Source of the DNA: Aurantimonas sp. HBX-1
GTDB taxonomy: Bacteria; Pseudomonadota; Alphaproteobacteria; Rhizobiales; Rhizobiaceae
Assembly: GCF_021391535.1 (NCBI RefSeq)
Contig: NZ_CP090066.1
Coordinates: forward strand, 1,563,501-1,627,500
DNA length: 64,000 bases
Reading direction: 5' to 3'
Notes under the pieces: model-generated
What the model was told of the DNA's origin: nothing
The model's database searches: none
Seen by the model: only the letters and a program-made list of their open reading frames with translations
Program-made: the position numbers and the translations under genes
Part shown: one piece after another, positions 15,853 to 23,837 of the stretch
Layout: every line of letters begins with the position of its first letter
Position numbering within the stretch: the stretch's first letter is position 1

Positions 15853-16896
15853 CTACCTTCGGTCCTCGAAGGGATCGTCCCACGCAGGTTCGTCCTGCTT
15901 ATAGCCCGTCATCTGCTTCTGAAGAAAGGCCGGGATCTTGGGCTTCCTGCGCTCCGGTACGTCCGGAGCAGTTGCTGCAGTGGACGGCGAGGAGACTGCC
16001 AAACCCTGATTCTCCAAAGCCCCGTCAGCGGGAGTCGGACTTGAAACTCCCGCGTCCGCTTCTTCCGTTGCCTCGGTCGCCGATGTGTCGTGGTGGTCCG
16101 GTGAAGGTGCGGTCGGATCCTCGACGTCCTCCGCGGATATGCTCGCCTCTTCAGCAAAAGCCGACACGGCCGGCTCTTCGAAGGACAGTTCCTCAACGGG
16201 CGACAAGTTCCTGAGAGTGTCCTCCAGGTCCAGCTGCAAGCTGTCGAAGGATCCGAGGGCTGCGGGCGCGGCCCCGCCCTCCCATTCCTGTTCATCGCCG
16301 CCAGCGTTCATGGCAACGACCGAAGCGTCGTCCTGCTGAGACAACCCTCCGATCTGAAATTCCGAAAGTTGCTCTCGCATAGCCTGCAGTAGATCGGTTC
16401 TCGCGTCGTTGCGCGCTTCCGCACGATCAGCGCGTTCACGATGACTCCGCTCCGATATCTGCACCGCCGCGAGTTGCTCCTCGGTTTCGCGCAGGGACTG
16501 CCTGAGCTCTGCGATCGTAGCTTCTCGGGTCCGCAGGAGTTCGCCGAGCTCGGCATTCGCATCGACGGCACGCACCGCTTCCTGTTCGGCACGCCTCACC
16601 ATATTCCGGCACGACCGGTCGAAGTCCTCCTCCTGCGCCCTGACAGCTTTCACAGCAGAACCCCACAGCGACAGCGCAAACCCACGCATCTCATCCTGAA
16701 TCGAGAGCGGGAGCGTGATCTTCTCCGATGCGATCTTTTCGATCTCTTCGGCATTTTCACGAATCAACTGCAACACCGTGGACTTCGATCCGCCGGTAAT
16801 CGCAAGAATGCTGTCAGCCGTGCACCGCCCGCTTCCGTTCATGTGTATGTGACGCGCCGCACTCAAGACGCTTTCAACCGTCGCCTTCTTCTGCAT
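15853..16896 (-). CDS. kfrA: KfrA-type plasmid DNA-binding coiled-coil protein
   Basis: A 347-residue protein resembling KfrA, a DNA-binding protein of broad-host-range plasmids that represses its own gene and helps stable inheritance. The KfrA N-terminal domain covers residues about 1-110 (ATVESVLSAARHIHM, ITGGSKSTVLQLIREN is the helix-turn-helix). A long alpha-helical coiled coil follows at about 110-175 (ELLRTREATIAELRQSLRE), then an acidic, Ser/Pro-rich linker of about 150 residues and a basic end (RRKPKIPAFLQKQ). Repeated GGTACGAT sites lie 12-62 bp before its start. It is one of the clearest signs that the region is of plasmid origin. Confidence 0.8.
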   Translation of the reverse strand: MQKKATVESVLSAARHIHMNGSGRCTADSILAITGGSKSTVLQLIRENAEEIEKIASEKITLPLSIQDEMRGFALSLWGSAVKAVRAQEEDFDRSCRNMVRRAEQEAVRAVDANAELGELLRTREATIAELRQSLRETEEQLAAVQISERSHRERADRAEARNDARTDLLQAMREQLSEFQIGGLSQQDDASVVAMNAGGDEQEWEGGAAPAALGSFDSLQLDLEDTLRNLSPVEELSFEEPAVSAFAEEASISAEDVEDPTAPSPDHHDTSATEATEEADAGVSSPTPADGALENQGLAVSSPSTAATAPDVPERRKPKIPAFLQKQMTGYKQDEPAWDDPFEDRR

Positions 16897-16907
16897 GTCT
16901 GCTCCTT

Positions 16908-16958
16908 ATCGTACCAACATCCGGTACAGCACGGTACGATATTTCAGTACGGTACGAT
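16908..16958. promoter_or_regulatory. KfrA operator repeats
   Basis: Two direct copies of CAG-C/T-ACGGTACGAT at 16927-16940 and 16945-16958, exactly 18 bp apart, with an inverted copy ATCGTACC at 16908-16915 and a half site GGTAC at 16923-16927. The cluster occupies the gap just upstream of the kfrA-like gene, where the family is known to bind long repeated operators for autorepression. Confidence 0.65.
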
Positions 16959-17036
16959 GCCGATGCGGACCAACCAATAAATGGCTTATATAGAGAGTTT
17001 GGATAGATAGCAAGATGCGTCAGATATGGAGTTTGC

Positions 17037-17465
17037 GTGATTGATCGCGATGCCGTAACTGGGTGGAAACGGAGACCCGAAATGTTTTTTTTCCAGCCCG
17101 ACGTGAAAGTTCCGGAATTCTCGAAGGCGATGAAGGGTTTAGAAGCGGCCCTGGCAATCATCTCGGATCAGAAGGCGAATTTATCTGTCGGGAACGTCCG
17201 CCTCTTCATATACATCGCGAATAATGCAGGTCGCCTTCACTCGGATGCTGGATTGTCCCTCACCGCAATCGCAAAGGAACTAGAAGTTCCCTATGCCACT
17301 TTAGTGCGGCAGGTCGACTTATTGGAGAGTGGTTACGGGTCGTACAAAGGCTTAAACTGGATCGAGAGAGGGTTAGACGCGAAAAATCCTCGGGTACGAA
17401 GACTTCGTTTGACCAAGCAGGGGCTGGATGTTCTTTCGGAAATCGACAAGGTCTTGAACGTCTAG
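17037..17465 (+). CDS. Winged-helix (MarR-like) regulator
   Basis: A 142-residue protein with a MarR-like winged helix at about residues 45-140: NVRLFIYIANNAG, LSLTAIAKELEVPYATLVRQVDLLE as helix-turn-helix and recognition helix, then NWIERGLDAKNPRVRRLRLTKQG as the wing. The first 45 residues are a variable extension. Codon use is more AT-rich than that of core genes. It is divergent from kfrA with a 140-bp gap containing the KfrA operators, so it may share control with it. The target could be the replication or maintenance genes next to it. The start at 17037 lacks a clear ribosome site; ATG 17082 is an alternative. Confidence 0.7.
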   Translation: MIDRDAVTGWKRRPEMFFFQPDVKVPEFSKAMKGLEAALAIISDQKANLSVGNVRLFIYIANNAGRLHSDAGLSLTAIAKELEVPYATLVRQVDLLESGYGSYKGLNWIERGLDAKNPRVRRLRLTKQGLDVLSEIDKVLNV

Positions 17466-18035
17466 AACGAGAAGGCTACGCAATACTCATCGACACCGGT
17501 CGCCGCGGTCTCCGCGTCACTATCCGACACAAAAAGAGTAGCGCCGATGTTGTTTCGCGAACGGTCTTCTGGATGCTGCGCCCCGACGCGCCGGTTCACC
17601 ACTGAGGGATGGTTCGGCGTTCTGTTCCGAGGGCCGTCTCATGATCGGCAAGCCGCCACGTCCTGTCATTGATCGACCCGCTATCCTGCTCGTCAGTGTC
17701 TGGCGGCGCATGCGTCCCTCCTTGCGGCGGATTATTCCTGTCGAAGCTCCACAATCGGCGGATTTCCACACACTCGCGTCGGAAGATCCTCTATGGCGTC
17801 GGAGTTTCGGCGAAGAGACATTAGAAATGATGTAGTGAGTCGCGACTGACGATGTGCGGCAATCGATCGGAGATCCGTGCCGCGCATGGCTGTGATGGAA
17901 GTTCGCGATCCCCGGAAGGCACGAAGCGACGCCTGTTTCTATTCTATTTCGAAAGGTCATGAGGAGAAGGCGTTGCAAAACACCGTTCTGCAGGCGATAT
18001 GTGTGTGATAATCCGCGGGAGAGGGTGCTTGTTCA
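17466..18035. other. Gene-free stretch upstream of the replication initiator
   Basis: No convincing gene; the longest plus-strand frame with an ATG (17641-17835) has no recognisable features. This is where an iteron origin would usually lie for a Rep_3-type initiator, but no set of iterons was found by eye. The only neat element is the palindrome GTCGCGAC near 17840. Confidence 0.4.
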
Positions 18036-19712
18036 ATGGCCCGTAGAGAGAATCGCGTCAGGCGGCGATTTCGGCCTGGTAATCAGGCGAGTTGTCCGCT
18101 GGACAATGTGACCGACGCCGCCGCTTTCAAGGCGATGACGTTCCGTTCGCCGCGGCCGGTTCACTATCTCGAGGAGTTGCGATCTCTGGGCGGCACGCCA
18201 CCCACAAAAACCGTTCAGATCCTCCTGGAAGCGCTGATCGCTGCAGCGATTGATGCCGATCGGTCGATGCCTCCCGTATCGCATCGTATGTCTGTCCGAG
18301 CGCTGCTAGCAGTGCTCGGTAAGTCGTCGAGGAAAGGGGATCTTGAGGTGGCGCTCGTCTCGCTTCGAGACGCATTGTTCTCGATTCCTGACGTGCATGA
18401 ACGGGAGGAATTTCGCCCCAAAGCACGTCAGACATATGACGAGCATGGAGAGCCCGTCACGCGAAAACGTCGCACGTGGACCCGCCGGTCGCCCCCTGAA
18501 GTGGTGAGTTTTCATCCATTCGACCGGCTTGAACTCGAAGGGTCTGATCTCTGTTTCGAGCTGTCTTCTGTGCTGCGGCGGGCGCTTTCCGGGCAGCATC
18601 AGTACGGCTATCTGGACCTGGTTGCGATTTCAAATTTCCGTTCCGCATATACGCTCCCTCTCTATCGCCTGATCGTTTCGCGAACGCGGCAAACGCGGAC
18701 AAAGTCGCCATCTGGAACAACAGATCTGGTGGCACTGCGGATTGATGAACTCGCCTCCATCACCGGCTACAAGCGTCAGGGCGGCGGTTATGTAGCGCAG
18801 ATCAAACGTACGATCATCGATGCCGCTGTACGAGACTTCTCCCGGCCGTGTGCACGGGGGAAGGGAGACGACGGCGTCCGGGCGAATTTGCCTATCACCT
18901 ACCGATCTAAGGGTGAATTCGTCACGTTCATTGTCCAGATCGCGATGCCGTCAGTCGAGCAACTTTCATACTTGCGCCGCCAGACATATGACTCGGGGAC
19001 GGTGCGGCGTGTCTCGCCAAGAGACGATCCGCGACTGCAGATTCCCGTCGGCGTTCTCCTGAAAGTCGAGAAGCAGTATGAAATCGTCGATACTGCGGCT
19101 ACTAATGCCTGGCTTATGGCTGTGCATGAGATGGAATCCGGCGTCGATCTCACTGACGCTGCGAAGGTGCGGCGATGGCGCCGGGAGGGGCTGCGGAAGG
19201 CTTTGGCGAGCCGGTCTATCGAGCATGTTCTCTACGATTTCTTGGTTGAGGAGGCTATGCAGCCGGATCTCATCACCCTCCAGCATAGTGATGTTTCAAC
19301 TAGGCGAGACGCGTGGGACGCGGCGGAATTTCGATTTCGCGTTCACAGGGTTGGACTCGAGAAGGCCCAGGCGGAACAGGAGGCTAAGGATTATCGGCGG
19401 CGCGTCAGTTTCGAAGCCCAGCGGCGCTACAGGATAGAGATGCGCGACGCGCTGCCGGTCTTGCCGTTGAAGATGAAGATCTCCGACATCCAACATGAGG
19501 TTCTGCTCCGATGCGTTGGTTGCACCACAGAGCAGCGATGGATCAAGTTCGAGGCGGAGCTATTCCCCAACCGAACCGTTCGCGATTCCTTGGACTATTG
19601 GCGGGAGCAGAGCGGATGTTCCGGACCTGATTGTGGTGCTTATGCGGTCCGTATAGATCGTGACGGGCGGTTCATCGACGACCAGGGCAGATCAGCAGTG
19701 CCGGGCCGCTAG
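18036..19712 (+). CDS. Plasmid-type replication initiator, Rep_3-like
   Basis: A 558-residue protein resembling plasmid replication initiators of the Rep_3 superfamily, which bind iterons and open the origin. The family-like core lies at about residues 155-330: HPFDRLELEGSDLCFELSSV, then YGYLDLVAISNFRSAYTLPL and YRLIVSRTRQ (the paired winged-helix hallmark), and LRIDELASITGYKRQGGGYV followed by the IKRTIIDAAVRDF helix. The N-terminus is basic and the C-terminal 200 residues hold a charged helical stretch and cysteines (LRCVGCTTEQ, CSGPDCGAY) that could form a zinc site. It is longer than usual for the family. GGAGAGGG lies upstream of ATG 18036. Confidence is good for an initiator-like fold, lower for activity. 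Confidence 0.65.
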   Translation: MARRENRVRRRFRPGNQASCPLDNVTDAAAFKAMTFRSPRPVHYLEELRSLGGTPPTKTVQILLEALIAAAIDADRSMPPVSHRMSVRALLAVLGKSSRKGDLEVALVSLRDALFSIPDVHEREEFRPKARQTYDEHGEPVTRKRRTWTRRSPPEVVSFHPFDRLELEGSDLCFELSSVLRRALSGQHQYGYLDLVAISNFRSAYTLPLYRLIVSRTRQTRTKSPSGTTDLVALRIDELASITGYKRQGGGYVAQIKRTIIDAAVRDFSRPCARGKGDDGVRANLPITYRSKGEFVTFIVQIAMPSVEQLSYLRRQTYDSGTVRRVSPRDDPRLQIPVGVLLKVEKQYEIVDTAATNAWLMAVHEMESGVDLTDAAKVRRWRREGLRKALASRSIEHVLYDFLVEEAMQPDLITLQHSDVSTRRDAWDAAEFRFRVHRVGLEKAQAEQEAKDYRRRVSFEAQRRYRIEMRDALPVLPLKMKISDIQHEVLLRCVGCTTEQRWIKFEAELFPNRTVRDSLDYWREQSGCSGPDCGAYAVRIDRDGRFIDDQGRSAVPGR

Positions 19713-19838
19713 TTCGGCGTCGGGTACAAGGCGAGGGCGACGCAACGCCGGCAAAGCAACTGACCGCTGACACTCCGCCTCCGGAAGCGGACCTTCGCAG
19801 TCGCTCTGGCGTCCGTGGGCGTGCGGTTTACAATGAAG

Positions 19839-19897
19839 GTGTCGGAGAACGTCGGAGTAACGCGGTTGTCGCCAGATTTGGGGTGTCACTCCGACAC
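19839..19897. repeat. Inverted repeat cluster downstream of the initiator gene
   Basis: GTGTCGGAG (19839-19847) is the exact inverse of CTCCGACAC (19889-19897), and GTCGGAGT (19851-19858) is the exact inverse of ACTCCGAC (19888-19895). The half site GTCGGAG thus occurs twice forward and once reversed within 59 bp. It could be a terminator region for the convergent genes or protein-binding sites linked to replication. Confidence 0.45.
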
Positions 19898-20245
19898 GGC
19901 CTGGATTGGCGTCGATAGGATTCCCCGTGCCAGCATTGCGCGCCTAACAGTCCGCTCCCCCGTTGAGTGCGATCTGATCCGCTCAGCAATTGCTTTCGTC
20001 GTAGCAGATCCCCGATGTCCGCGTTCCGCGAGGCCGCACCCGGCCGCATCGACGATCGCCGGGAGGAAGGTTTCGGCAACCGACCTGGGCACAATCTGCT
20101 CGTCTGTCAGGACCAGGAAAACGGACTGCAGGAGGAGCCTGTCGATGACGCGAGTATCGACGTGATCCGGATGCGCCTGCCGCCACCGGGCAGAGCGATC
20201 TGCGGAACGGACCCGCTGGCGGAGCGGCGTTATCGTTTTCTTCAT
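19886..20245 (-). CDS. Conserved-looking small protein, unrecognised
   Basis: A 119-residue protein starting MKKTITPLRQRV, with GGAG eight bases before the ATG at 20245. It is basic and soluble, with VDTRVIDRLLLQSVFLVLTD as a likely helix, VAETFLPAIVDAAGCGLAER in the middle and a repeat-free C-terminus (ERTVRRAMLARGILS). The longer upstream frame to 20695 lies over a plus-strand gene and is rejected. It is read divergently from the 90-residue gene at 20291 across a 45-bp gap, so the two probably share control. Its 3' end overlaps the inverted repeats after the initiator gene. No family recognised. Confidence 0.55.
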   Translation of the reverse strand: MKKTITPLRQRVRSADRSARWRQAHPDHVDTRVIDRLLLQSVFLVLTDEQIVPRSVAETFLPAIVDAAGCGLAERGHRGSATTKAIAERIRSHSTGERTVRRAMLARGILSTPIQAVSE

Positions 20246-20290
20246 GTCTATGTGCTCCATTATCCGGCACAACAGGCAGTGGAGGCCTTC

Positions 20291-20563
20291 ATGCACGGTT
20301 TCGTGCGCAATTTTGAGATGTCGCTGTTGAGTGCCCTTGCCGGCGCCGCGAATGCCGGCGGACGTCGGCAGCAGGTCGAGACGCGGACACACGTCATCCG
20401 GCAGACAAGTCGTGGATCGCTCGACCGCCTGATCGCCGCTCTCCATGAAGAGTCGGCTAGAGCAGATCGGCTTGAGGCCGAAAACGCCGCTCTTCGTCGG
20501 AAGCTTGAGGTCGCCCGGCTGGCGACCTCCAAACTCCTGCGTCAGCGTCAGGCGGCTGCGTAG
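20291..20563 (+). CDS. Small coiled-coil protein, unrecognised
   Basis: A 90-residue protein. GGAGG lies five bases before ATG 20291, a strong ribosome site. The N-terminus has a short hydrophobic stretch (SLLSALAGAANAGG), and residues 50-88 form a clear heptad helix with Leu/Ala/Glu spacing (DRLIAALHEESARADRLEAE then ALRRKLEVARLATSKLL), so it probably dimerises. It is divergent from the 119-residue gene and its end overlaps the convergent 224-residue gene by 16 bp. No known family recognised; the setting suggests element maintenance. Confidence 0.55.
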   Translation: MHGFVRNFEMSLLSALAGAANAGGRRQQVETRTHVIRQTSRGSLDRLIAALHEESARADRLEAENAALRRKLEVARLATSKLLRQRQAAA

Positions 20564-21222
20564 TCCATCTCGTCTGCGGGTACACCGGCCCGCCGTTGCG
20601 CTTCGATCCAGAGGTCGAACTGGCAGACGTAGTCGACCTCGCCTCGTTCGATAACGTCTTCGAGCATGTCGTAAAAATGGTTGTGAGCGCTCCACCCCAT
20701 CGTGCGCCTGGATTCGGTCTGCGCGGCGACCCGCTCATCGGCGGCGAGACGGTCGAACTCCCGATACGACGGCAGATGGATCTGCTCGCGCAAGCCCTTG
20801 ATGTGAGCAAGAACCGCATCCGACGTCATTGACGCGATCGAGAGTCGGTGACCTTCGTCGAGTGACCGCACCCACGCCAGAATCCACGGTTCTTCCGCGC
20901 ATCCCTCAAAGAACCTGTCGTGGAGCACGCCGCCCGAATCGATAATCGCGCATGCGTTTTTGACACCATGCCCGATCGACGCCTCGAGTAGCTTCCCGCG
21001 CTTCTGCTCCCGCTCGCGATCACGACGCTTATCCTCGACCGCTTGAAGTGCAACCTCCGCGGTGGCGTCGGAAACCTCGATCGTCTCCTGAGTGTCCGGC
21101 GCCGCGCCGCCGAGCGAGCGCATGACCCACCCGATGATTTCGTCACCGACGATCACCGGCACCAACACCGTGGCTTTTAGTGCCCGTGCCAGCGCCCGCA
21201 GGAAATTTCCGATATTTCTCAC
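20548..21222 (-). CDS. Hypothetical protein with N-terminal hydrophobic segment
   Basis: A 224-residue unrecognised protein. An N-terminal amphipathic/hydrophobic part (LKATVLVPVIVGDEIIGWVM) is followed by a charged helix (LQAVEDKRRDREREQKRGKL) and a folded-looking C-terminal domain with DEGHRLSIASMTSDAVLAHI and WSAHNHFYDMLEDVIERG. The opening suggests membrane association. The start at 21222 lies behind the minus-strand sequence GAGGCAGGCGTG, a passable ribosome site. The gene is convergent with the coiled-coil gene and ends 16 bp inside it. No function can be assigned. Confidence 0.6.
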   Translation of the reverse strand: MRNIGNFLRALARALKATVLVPVIVGDEIIGWVMRSLGGAAPDTQETIEVSDATAEVALQAVEDKRRDREREQKRGKLLEASIGHGVKNACAIIDSGGVLHDRFFEGCAEEPWILAWVRSLDEGHRLSIASMTSDAVLAHIKGLREQIHLPSYREFDRLAADERVAAQTESRRTMGWSAHNHFYDMLEDVIERGEVDYVCQFDLWIEAQRRAGVPADEMDYAAA

Positions 21223-22125
21223 GCCTGCCTCCGTTTCTTTCCCAAAGGTGCAAAATGATCCTGAACGTTACATGGTTGTAGGATCGCGCTGACGCATGAA
21301 AGCGGCAAGAGTGTACCGCTTCTAGGAAGTTGATGTTGGCACATGCGAGCCGGGGTCGCTGAAGCTAACGAGACGAAGAAACTCTAGGCTGCGGGCGCCG
21401 GAGGAGACGGAGCCGGTCGTCCAGAAGCGTGCCGAGTCACCCGCGCCTGACGCACGCACGCGGCAGCCGAAGATCTCGGCGTTCCTGCTTAAGCCGCAGA
21501 ACGAGACGGCGGGCGACCTCGCCCTTGAGATACGGCGACGCCAGAAGCGCGGCTGGTGACACCAAGCGAACAGGGGCGGAGATAAGCCCCGGCGCACTCA
21601 GTGCTTCGCATTCCCGGAAGCTACCTGCCGAGGCATGGCAGGCCATCTGGCGCAGATCCTCCGCGGCGGAGGAGCCGTGAGATGCGGGACGCAGAGAGCC
21701 ATCTGCTGACGCATCTCGGCTCACGCAGCAAGACAGGCCTAGAGAGCGGCGCCGTGTTCGTCAGAGACAAGCCGCGGTGCCAGCGACATTGCAAAAGAGG
21801 ACGACGCGGAGATTGCCGAAAGGGCCGCGCTGGTCGAGCCGCGCACTACGACGACTGCGGAGGATGAGCCTCGGAGAAGGCAGGCGGTGCCACTCCTGTT
21901 CCGTAACTGATGGTATTCGATAGGATTAGCACGGTTAACGGAAAGTAAATAAACCTGTCTGTGGATATTAACTATATTGGTTGCTTTGGTGATTACATGA
22001 ATAGGCTGCGTGTATACATTTGTCGTAGCGGCGGCATTCGGTCGTCGGACGGTTCCGGTGTCAGGTCGACCATGGCGGCCCTCAACAATCCAGGCCAGCC
22101 TGTCCGCAAGAATAGGAGAGAAACG
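21223..22125. other. Degraded stretch with orphan gene ends and an AT-rich segment
   Basis: No intact gene. A start-less plus frame from about 21331 to the stop at 21557-21559 ends RQPKISAFLLKPQNETAGDL and then a basic tail, resembling the end of the KfrA-like protein (RRKPKIPAFLQKQ). A second start-less plus frame up to about 21910 ends EDEPRRRQAVPLLFRN. From about 21910 to 22030 the DNA is AT-rich and contains TGTGGATAT (21960-21968), one base from a DnaA box in reverse. The segment seems to be the remains of former plasmid genes plus the promoter of the gene at 22126. Confidence 0.45.
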
Positions 22126-22599
22126 ATGGCTGCATACGTAAGCAGAACGGGAGTCCTCATCCCGGAGGGCACGGAAGACGCCCCGGGGCTGGCGCCGGTG
22201 ACGGAAGTTCTCGCCGGTGTCAATGGGCGTGCCGCTAAGCACACTTTCGACGCGAAGGAGATCGTCCGGGTCGCTCGGCGCGCGGAGTACGTGCTCGAGG
22301 AGAGGAACTTTCTGGAGCGCGAGCGCGTCGGCGCCGAGATTGAAGCTCGCTCCGGCGGGCCGACGGCATCTTCTTACAACGGCAGTTTCGTCTGCACGCT
22401 GGTGACCCTCGTCCGGCGGGCGGACGGCTGGCACCTCACGTCCGCCAAAACGCTCAGCCGCTACGCGGGCAAGGGGGCCGGAACAGTATCGCGCATCAGC
22501 GTTAGCCATTCCGCTGCCGCGGCGGTTCAGAACCGCGCCCTCGCCGGGATCAAGGTGCGGGAGCCGAAGCGACGGTTGTCCGTCGCCGAAGCTGCCTGA
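22126..22599 (+). CDS. Hypothetical protein of the element, unrecognised
   Basis: A 157-residue soluble protein starting MAAYVSRTGV behind the ribosome site AGGAGAG. The central part has the look of a folded alpha/beta protein (KEIVRVARRAEYVLEERNFL, SSYNGSFVCTLVTLVRRADG), and the end is basic (VREPKRRLSVAEAA). No catalytic motif or known domain is recognised. It is the first gene of a plus-strand run leading through the methylase genes to the recombinase; an AT-rich segment upstream probably holds the promoter. Confidence 0.6.
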   Translation: MAAYVSRTGVLIPEGTEDAPGLAPVTEVLAGVNGRAAKHTFDAKEIVRVARRAEYVLEERNFLERERVGAEIEARSGGPTASSYNGSFVCTLVTLVRRADGWHLTSAKTLSRYAGKGAGTVSRISVSHSAAAAVQNRALAGIKVREPKRRLSVAEAA

Positions 22600-22641
22600 T
22601 TGGCCGGCCATCCCCAAAGACAATGAAGAGAGGCAGTTCGA

Positions 22642-22746
22642 ATGGACGCTCCGGCAAGAATCGGCGAACTTATGGCGCGGGGAATGAGTGCCACCGTGTG
22701 CATTGTGTGCGTTGAGAGACTCCTCGCCGGGGCAGGGCAGGCATGA
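22642..22746 (+). CDS. 34-residue ORF coupled to the DNA methylase
   Basis: A 34-residue frame (MDAPARIGELMARGMSATVC at the start, then a short hydrophobic part ending LLAGAGQA). AGAGAGG precedes its ATG and its TGA overlaps the ATG of the methylase gene (ATGA at 22743-22746). The coupling suggests it is translated and sets the methylase level, either as a leader peptide or as a small protein. It has two cysteines three apart. Confidence 0.45.
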   Translation: MDAPARIGELMARGMSATVCIVCVERLLAGAGQA

Positions 22747-23609
22747 CGCCTCACCGGCCTCTCATTCGGTACTACGGCGGAAAGTGGCATTTGGCGCCTT
22801 GGATCATCAACGCGATGCCGCGGCATCGCGTTTACACCGAGGTTTTCGGCGGCGCTGCGAGCGTTCTGTTTCGGAAGCAGAAGGCACCGATTGAGGTACT
22901 GAACGACCTGGACCCGGATGTCGCATGGCTGCATCGCAACGTCAGGCATCCACTTTTTCATCAGATCCTTGCAAACACAGCCAAAAGGATGCCGTACGCT
23001 CCCGAGTCTCTGGAGTCCCTCCGCGATCGAGAGGGTCTCGACATCGTCCGTCGAGGCCTTCGCCCGGTCGTCCGCGGGGCGATGACCCGCTCCGGGGCTG
23101 TCGATCGGTCGAGCGGAGCGCTGGCAGGATTCCGCACTGACGCCGGGAACACTTCTCGGGGGTCCGCGCCATCGGTAGAGTGGTCGCGATGGCCGGCGTT
23201 GATCCCGATATTTCATACGCGCATGCGTCGTGTGACCGTTCTAAGCGAGCCTGCGATCGATGTTCTGAAGCGTTTCGATGCGGATGACGCCGTGCACTAC
23301 CTCGACCCGCCGTACCTGCCGTCCGCCCGGTCTGCGGCACGGAAAGGCTATGCGTACGACATGTTGGAGCAGGATCATGTCGAGCTTCTTGGAGCCCTCC
23401 GGGGACTACGCGGTGCCGTGCTTCTGTCAGGCTACGACAGCGACCTCTATCGCGACGGACTGCCGGGCTGGCGACGCCTCGAACGCATCTCGGTCGACGC
23501 CGGCGGGTCGCGCCGGGTGGAATCGCTCTGGCTGAATCCTGCCGCCGCAGATCGGTCTCCGGCAACAGCGCAGCGGGGTCTCTTTGACGCGGCCGAGGTG
23601 GCAGCATGA
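22743..23609 (+). CDS. DNA adenine methylase (D12 class, Dam-like)
   Basis: A 288-residue N6-adenine DNA methyltransferase that moves methyl from AdoMet to adenine in a short recognition site. The order of motifs is that of the D12 class: YYGGKWHLAPWI (residues 10-21), the AdoMet-binding YTEVFGGAASVLF (31-43), then the catalytic DPPY at 188-191 and LLGALRGLRGAVLLSGYDS. A GATC target cannot be assumed, and the middle, where specificity is read, is unlike Dam. Such solitary methylases are common on phages and plasmids and protect or mark the element DNA. It is coupled to the small ORF before it and, by ATGA, to the HTH gene after it. No restriction enzyme is visible nearby. Confidence 0.85.
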   Translation: MTPHRPLIRYYGGKWHLAPWIINAMPRHRVYTEVFGGAASVLFRKQKAPIEVLNDLDPDVAWLHRNVRHPLFHQILANTAKRMPYAPESLESLRDREGLDIVRRGLRPVVRGAMTRSGAVDRSSGALAGFRTDAGNTSRGSAPSVEWSRWPALIPIFHTRMRRVTVLSEPAIDVLKRFDADDAVHYLDPPYLPSARSAARKGYAYDMLEQDHVELLGALRGLRGAVLLSGYDSDLYRDGLPGWRRLERISVDAGGSRRVESLWLNPAAADRSPATAQRGLFDAAEVAA

Positions 23610-23806
23610 CCGCCGCCGAAGTCCGCCTCCTCCTCCGCCAGGCCTGCGCCGACGCCGGATCACAGCAGGCCTGGGCGAAGGCGCACGGAGTCTCCGGTGT
23701 CTACGTCAGCGACGTCCTCGCTGGCCGGCGCGAGCCAGGTGAGGCCATTTTGGCCGGACTCGGACTTCGCCTGGTCGTCTCATACGAAAAGACGACCGCC
23801 GCGTGA
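23606..23806 (+). CDS. Small HTH (Cro/C1-like) protein
   Basis: A 66-residue protein with a helix-turn-helix of Cro/C1 type at about residues 18-45 (SQQAWAKAHGVSGVYVSDVL, then AGRREPGEAIL). Its ATG overlaps the TGA of the methylase gene, so both are made together. Proteins of this kind regulate phage or plasmid promoters. It could repress the methylase operon itself. Confidence 0.7.
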   Translation: MTAAEVRLLLRQACADAGSQQAWAKAHGVSGVYVSDVLAGRREPGEAILAGLGLRLVVSYEKTTAA

Positions 23807-23837
23807 CCCCCATCAACCACAGCAAAGGAGAACCAGC

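Noticed and set aside
17641..17835. 64-codon plus-strand frame before the initiator gene
   Set aside because: No ribosome site, no recognisable sequence, and it lies where an origin or promoter is expected.
20246..20695. Upstream extension of the 119-residue gene
   Set aside because: It covers the 90-residue plus-strand gene, and a good ribosome site supports the internal ATG at 20245.
21739..22623. A minus-strand frame of 294 codons opposite the gene at 22126
   Set aside because: It spans the AT-rich promoter region and the antisense of a gene with a good ribosome site; composition is not protein-like.
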